From assembly GCA_937915865.1 (NCBI GenBank), contig CALGIG010000011.1:62001-126000 (forward strand): a stretch of 64,000 nt of DNA. The letters are read 5' to 3'. Shown piece by piece: positions 8,085 to 16,184 of the stretch. This DNA is from an uncultured Prolixibacteraceae bacterium. Its GTDB lineage: Bacteria; Bacteroidota; Bacteroidia; Bacteroidales; Prolixibacteraceae. Under the pieces are notes generated by a model, which saw nothing but the letters and a program-made list of their open reading frames with translations, had not been told where the DNA came from and did no database searches. Numbering within the stretch: the stretch's first letter is position 1; every line of letters begins with the position of its first letter. The translations under genes and the position numbers were made by a program.

Positions 8085-9416
8085 TCAAAGTACAAAAAGT
8101 GAACAAACCCAAATGCATCCAAAAACTGTTATCCCCATAACAATTGTTGCTGTTGAATAGATTTTCAGGGTTATATTCGTTTCTATGTCGGAGAATTTGC
8201 TGACAACCCAAAAATAAGAGTCGTTGGCATGAGAAATCATCATCGAGCCGGCGCCCATAGCCAGGGTTGCAAATAATTTACCTGTTTCCGAATCCAAGCC
8301 AAGTACCGAAAGCATGGGAGCAACAAACGAAGCTGTTGTAATAATAGCTACTGTTGATGACCCTTGTGCTGTTTTCATCAGAAAAGCGATGAGGAATGGA
8401 ACAGCGAGGCCCAACCCGGTTTTGCTCAGGAAACTACCTGCTTCGGAGCCAATTCCGGTTTCTTTAATTACCGAACCAAACATTCCCCCGGCTGCAGTAA
8501 CAATCAGGATAGGACCAGCTTTTTCAATGGCTGTTTCAAAAACTCCGTTTAGTTTTTTCTTATCGATGCCCTTCAGTAATACAAACGATAAAAACATTCC
8601 GATAAAAAGTGCGATAACAGGCTGTCCGACCAAAGTTATGCTTTTAAAAAACGGGTTTTGATCTTTCAAGCCCAGTACGCCAAACAACGAAGCAATAGTT
8701 ATTAATGCCAACGGAACAATAACAGGCATAAGCGAAAGAAAAGGAGAAGGTAACTGTTCCTGAATTTTTTCTACGTTAACTGAATTGAAGGTTGCCGGCA
8801 GATAGGCTTTGTTTTTGGTCATCATACGGGTCCAAAGAAAGGCTACCAAAGCTCCGGGAATAGCAAATAAGATTCCCGTAAGAATGAAGTTACCAATGTT
8901 AACATTCATAATTCCAGAAGCTGCCAGGGCTCCTGGGTGAGTAGGCACCATGCAATGTACCGAGTACAACGAACAAGCCAAAGCAATAGCAATGTAGGGC
9001 ATAGCAATTTTGGTTTTGGCGCTAAATGATTTTGCTAAACCACTGAGAATAATAAATCCTGAATCGCAGAAAATAGGTAATCCGGCCAGGAACCCGGTTA
9101 TCGCGAGGGCTGCCGGGGCTTTTTTTTCGCCTGTTTTCGAGAGTAAATAATTTGCAATACTCAGGGCTCCGCCGCTTTTTTCCAGTACAATAGCAATTAC
9201 AGCCCCAAAAATAATCAGGAACCCGATGGAGCCCATTGTTGAGCCAAACCCGTTTTTCAGTATTTTCAAAATATCGGAATTCGGAATAGCCGCGAATGCC
9301 AGGAAAAGCGATACCAGGAAAAGTGAAATGAAAGCATTCAGCTTTATTTTTGAAGTAAGGTAAACAATGGCGAGTATACTGGCAAGTACAAGTAACGAGG
9401 AAGTTAAAACGCTCAT
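8085..9416 (-). CDS. GntP-family permease (gluconate/organic acid:H+ symporter)
   Basis: 443 aa, very hydrophobic, with about 12 membrane segments and the Gly/Pro/Ser-rich re-entrant patterns of the ion transporter superfamily (FGAVIAIVLEKSGGA, FCDSGFIILSGL, MKTAQGSSTVAII, SHANDSYFWVVSKF). The length equals the family norm (about 440). It would import a sugar acid such as gluconate or a hydroxy acid together with a proton. No sugar-acid catabolic gene is next to it, so the substrate stays open. Confidence 0.85.
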   Translation of the reverse strand: MSVLTSSLLVLASILAIVYLTSKIKLNAFISLFLVSLFLAFAAIPNSDILKILKNGFGSTMGSIGFLIIFGAVIAIVLEKSGGALSIANYLLSKTGEKKAPAALAITGFLAGLPIFCDSGFIILSGLAKSFSAKTKIAMPYIAIALACSLYSVHCMVPTHPGALAASGIMNVNIGNFILTGILFAIPGALVAFLWTRMMTKNKAYLPATFNSVNVEKIQEQLPSPFLSLMPVIVPLALITIASLFGVLGLKDQNPFFKSITLVGQPVIALFIGMFLSFVLLKGIDKKKLNGVFETAIEKAGPILIVTAAGGMFGSVIKETGIGSEAGSFLSKTGLGLAVPFLIAFLMKTAQGSSTVAIITTASFVAPMLSVLGLDSETGKLFATLAMGAGSMMISHANDSYFWVVSKFSDIETNITLKIYSTATIVMGITVFGCIWVCSLFVL

Positions 9417-9749
9417 AAGTTAAGTCTTTAGTGTTTTGTAGCATTTTTGTATGATTATGCTGACACTACAAACTTAACACAATTCCAATCGAAATCGGCA
9501 TTTCTCATGATAGCTAAAAACAGTTTATAACCGCACTGAAACTTTCCTGGTTTATTGGTAAACAAACCCAATATTTTGCTTTACTATGAAGCTCCACTAA
9601 GACTTTTATGCCACACAAAATTGATAAGAATAAAGCAAATTCATTTTTACTTCGATTAACCTAAACTTCAGGAAAGACAAAATTCTACTTGGAAATTGTA
9701 GCAAATAATCTAAATCAGTGTTTTATCGCAATTATTTATTTTTCTAATC
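9417..9749. other. Intergenic region between GntP gene and dapA
   Basis: 333 bp without a credible gene on either strand. It must hold the GntP promoter (minus strand). TAAGTTTG at 9476-9469 fits a -7 box, but no matching -33 box stands at the right distance. I see no strong hairpin or repeat. Confidence 0.4.
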
Positions 9750-10625
9750 CTATTTCTTCCATTCTGCTTCAATCAACCTGTAAGTTGCATTAGAAACTTG
9801 CACCAATGGCAACCGAACCTGGTGCTTTGCTTTTCCCTGAATCTCCATCAAGGCTTTTACTCCTGAAGGGCTGCCGTCTTTGAAAATAAGTTTTATCATT
9901 TCGGACAATTGTATATGAAGTTCGGTTGCGAGTGGCATGTTTCCGTTGAGAGCGGCATGAGTTAGTTGCGCCAGTTTTTCGGGCATGGCATTGGCAAGTA
10001 CCGAAATAACACCAATTGATCCGGTAGCAATAGCAGGTAGAGTTAAACCGTCATCGCCCGAAATGACTTTGAAATAATCGGGAGCGCCTATCGCGATTTT
10101 AGTAAACTGGCTCAAATCGCCACACGCTTCCTTAATGCCAATCACTTTTCCCGACAAGTGAGCAATCCGGAGGGTTGTGTCGACCTCCATGTTTACTCCG
10201 GTGCGTCCTGGTACATTGTACAAAACAACTGGTACAGGGCTGGCATCGACCACTGCTTTAAAATGTTGGAAAAGCCCTTCCTGTGTTGGCTTGTTATAAT
10301 AGGGCGTTACCGAAAGAATAGCATCAATACCGTTGAAATCAGTATTTTTAATTGTTTCAACCAAAGCCATCGTATTATTGCCGCCTAAGCCAAGCATAAT
10401 TTTCAGGCGACCGGCATTCTGTTTCACGACAAAACGAACGATTGTTTTTTTCTCAGCATCCGAAAGGGCAGGAGTTTCTCCGGTGGTTCCCAGAACAACT
10501 AAATAATCAATACCTCCGGAAATCTGATCTTCGACTAATCTTTCCAACGCACTGTAATCAACGCTTTTGTCTTCGTTAAAAGGGGTGATTAACGCAACTC
10601 CGGCTCCTGTAAATGGATGTCTCAT
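9750..10625 (-). CDS. dapA: 4-hydroxy-tetrahydrodipicolinate synthase
   Basis: 291 aa, the usual length. TIM-barrel enzyme of the lysine/diaminopimelate pathway that condenses pyruvate with aspartate semialdehyde. Visible: substrate loop GTTGE at 46-50, catalytic Tyr136 in VVLYNVPGRTG, and the Schiff-base Lys165 in GIKEACGD. All diagnostic residues are present, so DapA fits better than the related N-acetylneuraminate lyases. The start codon overlaps the stop of the upstream DUF6913-like gene by 4 bp (ATGA), so the two are translationally coupled. Confidence 0.96.
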   Translation of the reverse strand: MRHPFTGAGVALITPFNEDKSVDYSALERLVEDQISGGIDYLVVLGTTGETPALSDAEKKTIVRFVVKQNAGRLKIMLGLGGNNTMALVETIKNTDFNGIDAILSVTPYYNKPTQEGLFQHFKAVVDASPVPVVLYNVPGRTGVNMEVDTTLRIAHLSGKVIGIKEACGDLSQFTKIAIGAPDYFKVISGDDGLTLPAIATGSIGVISVLANAMPEKLAQLTHAALNGNMPLATELHIQLSEMIKLIFKDGSPSGVKALMEIQGKAKHQVRLPLVQVSNATYRLIEAEWKK

Positions 10626-11146
10626 TCTAATGTCGTTTTATTAATTCTTTTCAAGTAATATAAAATTTGTTCAGCCAATTGTTCCGTTTCGGGCAACTCC
10701 GCAAATTCAATGTTCCAATCAAAACAATTCACAGCGGTTCCAGAATATCCAATTTTAAACGATGCATTCGACAATGCAGTGAGATAAACAATTGGAAAAC
10801 TCTGTTGACTGCTCAGATCAATCAGAATATCAAACTTTTGCTGAATGAAATCGTCTGAAACTTTTGCCTTTGGAATTTCGAGCCACCAACTAACCTGTTT
10901 CCGGGTAAAACCATTAATCCCCTGAGGGATAACGGTTTTTTTCGCAGGAAAGTAACATAGTCCGGTTGTTTTAACTCCTGAATTTTGAAGTTCATTTTCA
11001 ATTTTTCGGAATGAAGTTTCCTGGCCAATTTCCCAAAGAATACCCGCTGTTTGAGCCGAGTCGAGGTTAAAAATCTTTTTGTTTCTGGATAGAGCTTTCA
11101 GTTTCGAATTCAATATCCTGTTTGCAAGTTTCGATTTCAAACGCAT
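10622..11146 (-). CDS. DUF6913-like conserved protein
   Basis: 174 aa with no signal peptide or membrane segment. A basic N-terminus is followed by an alternating alpha/beta pattern (TTGLCYFPAKKT, FDILIDLSSQQSFPIVYLTALS, FKIGYSG). It resembles a Bacteroidota family that I recall as DUF6913, of unknown function. The DLS...PIVYL..LS.A.FKIG segment looks like a nucleotide- or sugar-binding Rossmann edge, but that is only an impression. It is coupled to dapA by an ATGA overlap and may share its promoter. Confidence 0.6.
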   Translation of the reverse strand: MRLKSKLANRILNSKLKALSRNKKIFNLDSAQTAGILWEIGQETSFRKIENELQNSGVKTTGLCYFPAKKTVIPQGINGFTRKQVSWWLEIPKAKVSDDFIQQKFDILIDLSSQQSFPIVYLTALSNASFKIGYSGTAVNCFDWNIEFAELPETEQLAEQILYYLKRINKTTLE

Positions 11147-11248
11147 AGCTGCTGCAAAAATAACAATTTGTTTGTTTTTTAATGTTTGAAAAGAATAAAA
11201 GTTTTAGATTGATATTTTTTAGCTTGATAAAATGATAATCTGTAACTT

Positions 11249-13255
11249 CTAATTGATCATTCTTAAGAATTCATCTTCAGAGATTATTGGAATATTTAGT
11301 TTTTGAACTTTTTCGAGTTTACTGGGGCCAATGTTGGCTCCGGCCAGCATGTAACTGGTATTTTTTGAGATGGAACTCACATTTTTACCTCCGTTCTGCT
11401 CAATCATTTTTTTTAGGTCGTCGCGTGAGTTTTTCTCGAAAGTTCCTGAAATAATGATTTGTAATCCTTTCAGCTTTTCCGACCGACCTGCCAGGCTTGA
11501 TTCGTCGAGCTGCATTTGTAAACCAACCTTCTTCAGCCGTTCAACCAGTGCAACGTTTTCTGGATTCGAAAAATAGATTTTTACACTTTCAGCAATCCGA
11601 CCGCCAATCTCGTCTATTTCAGTTAGTTCTTCTAAGGTTGCTGATTCAATTTGTTCAATTGAAATTAACTTGTTAGCCAGAATTTTTGCTACCGTTTCGC
11701 CAACATAACGGATTCCCAAGGCAAAAAGTACTTTTTCGAATGGGACTTGCTTCGACTCTTCCAGACTTTTTAGTATCCTTTCTGCCGATTTATCGCCAAG
11801 CCGTTCCAATTGACTAATCTGTTCTTTTTTAAGTTCGTATAAATCTGCTACATTTTTGATTAGTCCTTCGGTGTAAAGCAAATCAATGGTTTCAGAACCC
11901 AATCCATCAATATTCATAGCTTTACGACTAATAAAATGCTCCATTTTTCCCTTGATCTGCGGTGCACAGCCATCCTCGTTAGGGCAATAGTGGGCAGCTT
12001 CGCCTTCTTTACGAATTAAAGTTGTTCCGCATTCAGGACAAGTCTTGATAAAAATAACAGGTAAAGCCATAGGGTGTCGCGAAACCTGATCGGCGCCTAC
12101 AATTTTTGGTATGATTTCGCCGCCTTTTTCAACAAAAACGGTGTCGCCCAAATGCAAATCAAGGCTTTTAATAATGTCGGCATTATGCAATGAAGCTCTT
12201 TTTACGGTCGTTCCGGCCAATAGTACCGGTTCGAGATTGGCTACCGGTGTAATTGCGCCCGTACGGCCAACCTGGTATGAAACCGATAAAAGAGTTGTGG
12301 CAGCCTGCTCTGCTTTGTATTTATAGGCTATAGCCCAGCGTGGCGATTTGGCTGTAAAACCAAGATATTGCTGCAACCGGATAGAGTTAACCTTGATCAC
12401 TATTCCGTCGGTAGCAACTGGCAAATCGAAACGCTTGTCGTGCCATTTACGGATGAATTCAATCACTTCATCAATGTTGGCGCACTTTTCGGTGTCGGGC
12501 GATATTTTAAGACCCCACTGGGCCAATTCCTGAATATTTTCGTAGTGCCCGTCGTTGGGCAGGTTTTCTCCAAGTAAATAATAGAAGTACGCATCAAGTT
12601 TTCGCTCAGCAACAACCGACGACTTTTGCGATTTCAGCGTTCCTGACGCCGCATTGCGCGGATTGGCAAACGGAGCTTCGCCCAGTTCTTCGCGTTCCCG
12701 GTTGATGCGGTCGAACTCGGCAAAAGGCAGCAGAATTTCGCCGCGAACTTCAAATTCTTCAGGGTAACCGGTCCCTTTTAGCTTTAATGGAATACTTCTG
12801 ATTGTTTTCACGTTGGCCGTAACATTATCTCCAAATGTACCATCGCCACGGGTTATAGCGCGTTGTAACAATCCATTTTTATATTGAAGGCTGATGGATG
12901 TTCCATCATATTTCAATTCGCAAACGTATTCGAACGATTGGTCTGTCAACTTACGGATTTTCTGGTCGAAATCGCGCAACTCTTCTTCCGAATAGGAGTT
13001 CGACAGCGACAGCATCGGATATTGATGCCGTACCTGATCAAATTCCTTGTTTAAATCGCTTCCAACGCGTTGGGTAGGAGAGTTTGCATCGAAAAATTCA
13101 GGATTCTCTTTTTCAAGTTTTTCAAGCTCTTTCAACAACATATCAAACTCGAAGTCGCTGATTGCAGGCTGTGATAGAACGTAATAGTTGTAATTGTGCT
13201 CATCGAGTTGTTGACGGAGTTCTTCAATCCGTTTCTGTATGTTTTCTTTGGTCAT
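11249..13255 (-). CDS. ligA: NAD-dependent DNA ligase
   Basis: 668 aa from ATG 13255, the family's normal length. An in-frame upstream start would add 26 hydrophobic residues that do not belong to the family. Adenylation domain with the AMP-accepting Lys115 in ELKYDG, OB fold, Cys4 zinc finger (CPECG...CPNEDGC), helix-hairpin-helix repeats and a C-terminal BRCT domain (LKGLQIIISGTFE...). It seals nicks during replication and repair using NAD+. It is transcribed alone. Confidence 0.97.
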   Translation of the reverse strand: MTKENIQKRIEELRQQLDEHNYNYYVLSQPAISDFEFDMLLKELEKLEKENPEFFDANSPTQRVGSDLNKEFDQVRHQYPMLSLSNSYSEEELRDFDQKIRKLTDQSFEYVCELKYDGTSISLQYKNGLLQRAITRGDGTFGDNVTANVKTIRSIPLKLKGTGYPEEFEVRGEILLPFAEFDRINREREELGEAPFANPRNAASGTLKSQKSSVVAERKLDAYFYYLLGENLPNDGHYENIQELAQWGLKISPDTEKCANIDEVIEFIRKWHDKRFDLPVATDGIVIKVNSIRLQQYLGFTAKSPRWAIAYKYKAEQAATTLLSVSYQVGRTGAITPVANLEPVLLAGTTVKRASLHNADIIKSLDLHLGDTVFVEKGGEIIPKIVGADQVSRHPMALPVIFIKTCPECGTTLIRKEGEAAHYCPNEDGCAPQIKGKMEHFISRKAMNIDGLGSETIDLLYTEGLIKNVADLYELKKEQISQLERLGDKSAERILKSLEESKQVPFEKVLFALGIRYVGETVAKILANKLISIEQIESATLEELTEIDEIGGRIAESVKIYFSNPENVALVERLKKVGLQMQLDESSLAGRSEKLKGLQIIISGTFEKNSRDDLKKMIEQNGGKNVSSISKNTSYMLAGANIGPSKLEKVQKLNIPIISEDEFLRMIN

Positions 13256-13411
13256 AGGGCTAAAATTTGCACTAAAATACAAAAAAAGCGAAAGGAAACA
13301 GGAAAGAGAAAATACGCTGGATTTAATAATCATTCTGTAGAAAATGAAAAAGCTGACTTTCAGGATTCATCCGGAAGCCAGCAGCCAGCAAACTAAAACT
13401 GTTCCTGAATA

Positions 13412-13744
13412 TTAATTTTCAGGGTGTTTTTTTTGCAAAAAGTATGAGGAGGCCAGTGCAATTCCGCCAAATAAGAAGATCATTGAGAAATAGGCTGGTT
13501 CTTCTTCCATTCCGCTTTCGGTAAGGAAATATCCGCCAATGATGCCAATGGCAATTCCAATGAAAAACAAACCAAGCTTCAATGTGCTAAAGGCAGAACC
13601 TGAATCTTTGGTTTTAAATAATTTAGGATCGGCGCCTTTTTCGATTAAGGCCAAACGTTCTTTGTTCCGGGTGGTAATATAAACATACAATGACCCAAAA
13701 ACCAGTGCAAAAAATGCCAACGGAACTAAAATTTCTACTTGCAT
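13412..13744 (-). CDS. DUF6249-like small membrane protein
   Basis: 110 aa with three hydrophobic segments: 6-26, about 53-72 and about 83-100. Between them lies a conserved cytoplasmic motif TTRNKERLALIEKGADPKLF. This resembles the DUF6249 family of Bacteroidota, often encoded near ECF sigma factors. Here an ECF sigma gene lies divergently 240 bp away, which supports a link. Function unknown. Confidence 0.65.
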   Translation of the reverse strand: MQVEILVPLAFFALVFGSLYVYITTRNKERLALIEKGADPKLFKTKDSGSAFSTLKLGLFFIGIAIGIIGGYFLTESGMEEEPAYFSMIFLFGGIALASSYFLQKKHPEN

Positions 13745-13946
13745 AATATTCAGTTTTTAAAAGTTTAATTGTTTTTCGAACTCGGCTGTATGACGCAGGT
13801 TTTTTTCGGCGGTTACAAAATTTAAAAAAAATGTTATGGATTATGCGTTTTGAGTTGCATGCTTAAACAATTCGTATCACGCAACTCGAAACAGTTGTTC
13901 GTTAGAATAGAAATAATGGCACTTTATTAAAATTTATAACGGTGAC

Positions 13947-13972
13947 TGTAACCGCATTGCAATTTCTGCGTC
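13947..13972 (+). promoter_or_regulatory. ECF-type promoter before the second sigma gene
   Basis: TGTAACC (13947-13953), 15 bp, then CGTC (13969-13972), 12 bp before the sigma ATG. The two boxes match the usual AAC/CGTC form of ECF promoters and suggest that the sigma factor transcribes its own gene. Confidence 0.5.
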
Positions 13973-13984
13973 TATGAGTATATA

Positions 13985-14560
13985 ATGAAACAAAACAACG
14001 ATTTATACCATATCGAAGCTGTTAAAAAAGGGAATGTACAGGCGTTTTCAGTTTTGGTGGAAAAATATCAGAAAATGGTATATACGTTGGCATTGAAACT
14101 GATGAAGAAACCCGAAGAAGCTGAGGAAATGGCCCAGGATACATTTATCAAAGCCTTTCATAAAATTGACAGCTATGAAGGAAAATCAAAGTTTTCGACC
14201 TGGCTGTACAGTATAACATACAATGCTTGCATTTCGGAACTGCGTAAGCGAAGAATTGAATTCAAGTCGTTGGATGATCGTCAGGTTTCTGATGAGGATG
14301 AGCAACGAATGTATGATTATTACCGGGGAAACCGAAAAGAAGATCAGGAGAAATATCTGGCTTTAGCGATGGAAAAGCTGCCCGGGGATGATCAGGTTTT
14401 GATAACACTTTATTATTACGAAAACCAGTCGATGGACGAAATTAGTATGATCACTGGGTTGACAGTCAGTAATATAAAGGTGAAAATACACCGTGCCCGT
14501 AAACGGATGCAGGTTTTATTGTACGAGATGTTGAATGAAGAAGTATATTCGTTGTTATAA
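13985..14560 (+). CDS. ECF-type RNA polymerase sigma factor (sigma-70 family)
   Basis: 191 aa. Region 2 at about 20-85 (VLVEKYQKMVYTLALKLM, AEEMAQDTFIKAFHKID, FSTWLYSITYNACISELRKRR) and region 4 at about 125-180 (LPGDDQVLITLYYYENQSM, then an HTH with IKVKIHRARKRM). Group 4 sigma of the RpoE type. The next gene downstream codes for a two-pass membrane protein, likely its regulator. An ECF-like promoter directly upstream suggests autoregulation. Confidence 0.92.
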   Translation: MKQNNDLYHIEAVKKGNVQAFSVLVEKYQKMVYTLALKLMKKPEEAEEMAQDTFIKAFHKIDSYEGKSKFSTWLYSITYNACISELRKRRIEFKSLDDRQVSDEDEQRMYDYYRGNRKEDQEKYLALAMEKLPGDDQVLITLYYYENQSMDEISMITGLTVSNIKVKIHRARKRMQVLLYEMLNEEVYSLL

Positions 14561-14644
14561 TTTGAAGATGTGAAAATTTGGGGATTTGAAGATAAGAAGT
14601 AAGTAAGTTGAAAATAGAAAATGATAAAAATATGCACACCGCAT

Positions 14645-14680
14645 AATTCCCTTCCTTTGGGGGAGGGTTAGGGTGGGGCT
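14645..14680. repeat. Solo end of the MITE-like element
   Basis: A G/C palindromic block (CCCTTCCTTTGGGGGAGGG, then GTTAGGGTGGGGCT) matching the terminal hairpin and AGCCCC end of the 135-bp elements. It lies between the second ECF sigma gene and its downstream membrane protein gene. Just before it is a direct repeat TTTGAAGAT (14561 and 14585). Confidence 0.5.
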
Positions 14681-14695
14681 AATAATTTAAAAGAT

Positions 14696-15142
14696 ATGAA
14701 CAAGCTGGATAAACAATTCGAAGAAATGATGAAAGGGATGAACATTGAATCACCTTCGTCAGATTTTATAGTAAAGGTGATGAGCCGTGTTTATGCCGAA
14801 GCTGCTGTGAAACCTAAACGAGTATTGCAAGATTATCAGCCAGTTATAAGTAAAAGGGCTTGGATAATAATAGTTACCGTTTTTCTATTATTGCTGGTTT
14901 ATATTATCGCTTCAGGACAAAGTAGCCCCGAAAACAATACCGGATTTTTGTCGAATTTCTTTGGTAAAGTTAGCACATTAAATAATGAGGGTGCAACAAG
15001 TGCATTAAAAGCCGGAATGGGAATTTTTACAACAATTCCTCCGGTTGCTTATCTCATAGTTATTTCATCACTAGGATTATGGACTCTTGATTCTGTCTTT
15101 CAGCGTTTACACAAGCGTGCTTCTGAAATTCAAACCCAATAA
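14696..15142 (+). CDS. Two-pass membrane protein, putative sigma regulator
   Basis: 148 aa. A cytoplasmic N-terminal part (about 1-55, LDKQFEEMMKGMNIESPSSDFIVKVMSRV) is followed by membrane segments near 57-76 and 112-132 and a basic tail. It follows an ECF sigma gene after a 135-bp gap containing a repeat. Gene order and topology suggest anti-sigma or signal relay. No known domain is recognised. It converges on pdxH, with 9 bp between the stops. Confidence 0.55.
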   Translation: MNKLDKQFEEMMKGMNIESPSSDFIVKVMSRVYAEAAVKPKRVLQDYQPVISKRAWIIIVTVFLLLLVYIIASGQSSPENNTGFLSNFFGKVSTLNNEGATSALKAGMGIFTTIPPVAYLIVISSLGLWTLDSVFQRLHKRASEIQTQ

Positions 15143-15151
15143 GACATTGGG

Positions 15152-15784
15152 TTAAGGTGCCAAACGATGAATAATCCATTCATTGCCTGACAGACAAAAT
15201 TCAAAACGATCGTGTAATCGGTTCGAGCGTCCTTGCCAGAATTCAAAATATTGAGGATGAATTAGAAAGCCACCCCAATGAGGTGGTTTTTCTATTTGGC
15301 GGTTTTTGAAATATTCCTGATAACTGCGATAATTCTCTTCCAGAAATTCCCTGTTTTCAATCACTTGGCTTTGTGGTGAAGCCCATGCACCAATCTTACT
15401 GTCGGTTGGGCGTGATATGAAATAATCAACAGATTCGGTTTCGTCGATTTTTTCAGCAATACCTTTTATCCTGACCTGCCTTTCGTGTCCCGGCCAGAAA
15501 AAATTAGCCGCAACATGTTGATTAATTAAAATTTGTCTGCCTTTTCTGCTGTCATAATTGGTATAAAAAACCAATCCGTCGGCTTTTAGTTCTTTCAGAA
15601 GTACCACCCTCGAATCAGGGAACCCAGTTTCATCAATAGTGGATAAAACTATTGCGGTTGGTTCTTTTTCTTTTCCAGAAATGGCTTCTTCAAGCCATGA
15701 ACGTAATTGTTCAAACGGATCCTGGTTGATCCCGCTTTCTAAAAGTTCAAATTTTTCGTAATTGGTCCGTATGTCTCTCAGCAT
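15152..15784 (-). CDS. pdxH: Pyridoxamine/pyridoxine 5'-phosphate oxidase
   Basis: 210 aa from ATG 15784 (MLRDIRTNYEKFEL), the family's normal length. An upstream in-frame start would add 21 residues. FMN- and substrate-binding motifs are all visible: SRVVLLKE, FYTNYDSRKGRQ, FFWPGHERQVRIKG, SRPTDSKIGAWASPQS, and the C-terminal FWQGRSNRLHDR. It oxidises PNP or PMP to pyridoxal phosphate with FMN in the cytoplasm. It stands at the edge of the copper island and I see no functional link to it. Confidence 0.96.
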   Translation of the reverse strand: MLRDIRTNYEKFELLESGINQDPFEQLRSWLEEAISGKEKEPTAIVLSTIDETGFPDSRVVLLKELKADGLVFYTNYDSRKGRQILINQHVAANFFWPGHERQVRIKGIAEKIDETESVDYFISRPTDSKIGAWASPQSQVIENREFLEENYRSYQEYFKNRQIEKPPHWGGFLIHPQYFEFWQGRSNRLHDRFEFCLSGNEWIIHRLAP

Positions 15785-15869
15785 TTCACCTTGTTTTTGG
15801 TCAATTAAACAAGCGATCATACGATTTGTTAAAGCCACGCATACCAATTTACTTGTCCGTTTGTTCAGA

Positions 15870-16079
15870 TTAAATCAGATTTGCCTGATAACCTGCGCTT
15901 TTCAGTATATTCGTAATTTCATCAGGACTAACAGTTTCAGTTTCAACAGTCAGAATTTTGTCAGGAGAATTGGTATCCACATTCCAGTTAGAAATGCCTT
16001 CAATTTTATTCAAAAATGGAGTAACGGTGGCAATACATCCGCCACATTTAATGGTTGTTTTAAATTTTAATGTGTTCAT
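15870..16079 (-). CDS. Small heavy-metal-associated (HMA) protein, CopZ-like
   Basis: 69 aa, a single ferredoxin-like HMA domain. The metal site is IKCGGCIATV, that is CxxC with Gly-Gly between the cysteines, where copper chaperones usually have MxCxxC. The end SAGYQANLI is the normal last strand. Cytoplasmic, no signal peptide. It lies 105 bp downstream of copA on the same strand and would carry Cu+ to or from the ATPase. Confidence 0.85.
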   Translation of the reverse strand: MNTLKFKTTIKCGGCIATVTPFLNKIEGISNWNVDTNSPDKILTVETETVSPDEITNILKSAGYQANLI

Positions 16080-16095
16080 TTTAATGTGTTTTAAA

Positions 16096-16128
16096 GTTTC
16101 TATTGTTTCTAAGTTTCTGGGTTTCTAT
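16096..16128. repeat. Short tandem repeat GTTTCT
   Basis: Four copies of GTTTCT start at 16096, 16105, 16113 and 16121 (period 8-9) in the gap between copA and the small HMA gene. No hairpin is formed. Function unknown. Confidence 0.6.
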
Positions 16129-16184
16129 GGTTATTTGGTTTGCGAATATCACGACAACTATTACAACAACGACAACTTTGATAA

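Noticed and set aside
13256..13333. Longer reading frame for DNA ligase (26 extra N-terminal residues)
   Set aside because: The extra residues are hydrophobic and foreign to the ligase family; ATG 13255 gives the normal N-terminus.
13402..13421. CCTGAA/TTCAGG hairpin with plus-strand T run
   Set aside because: It overlaps the DUF6249 stop and the T run is on the wrong strand for the gene that ends there; no plus-strand gene needs it.
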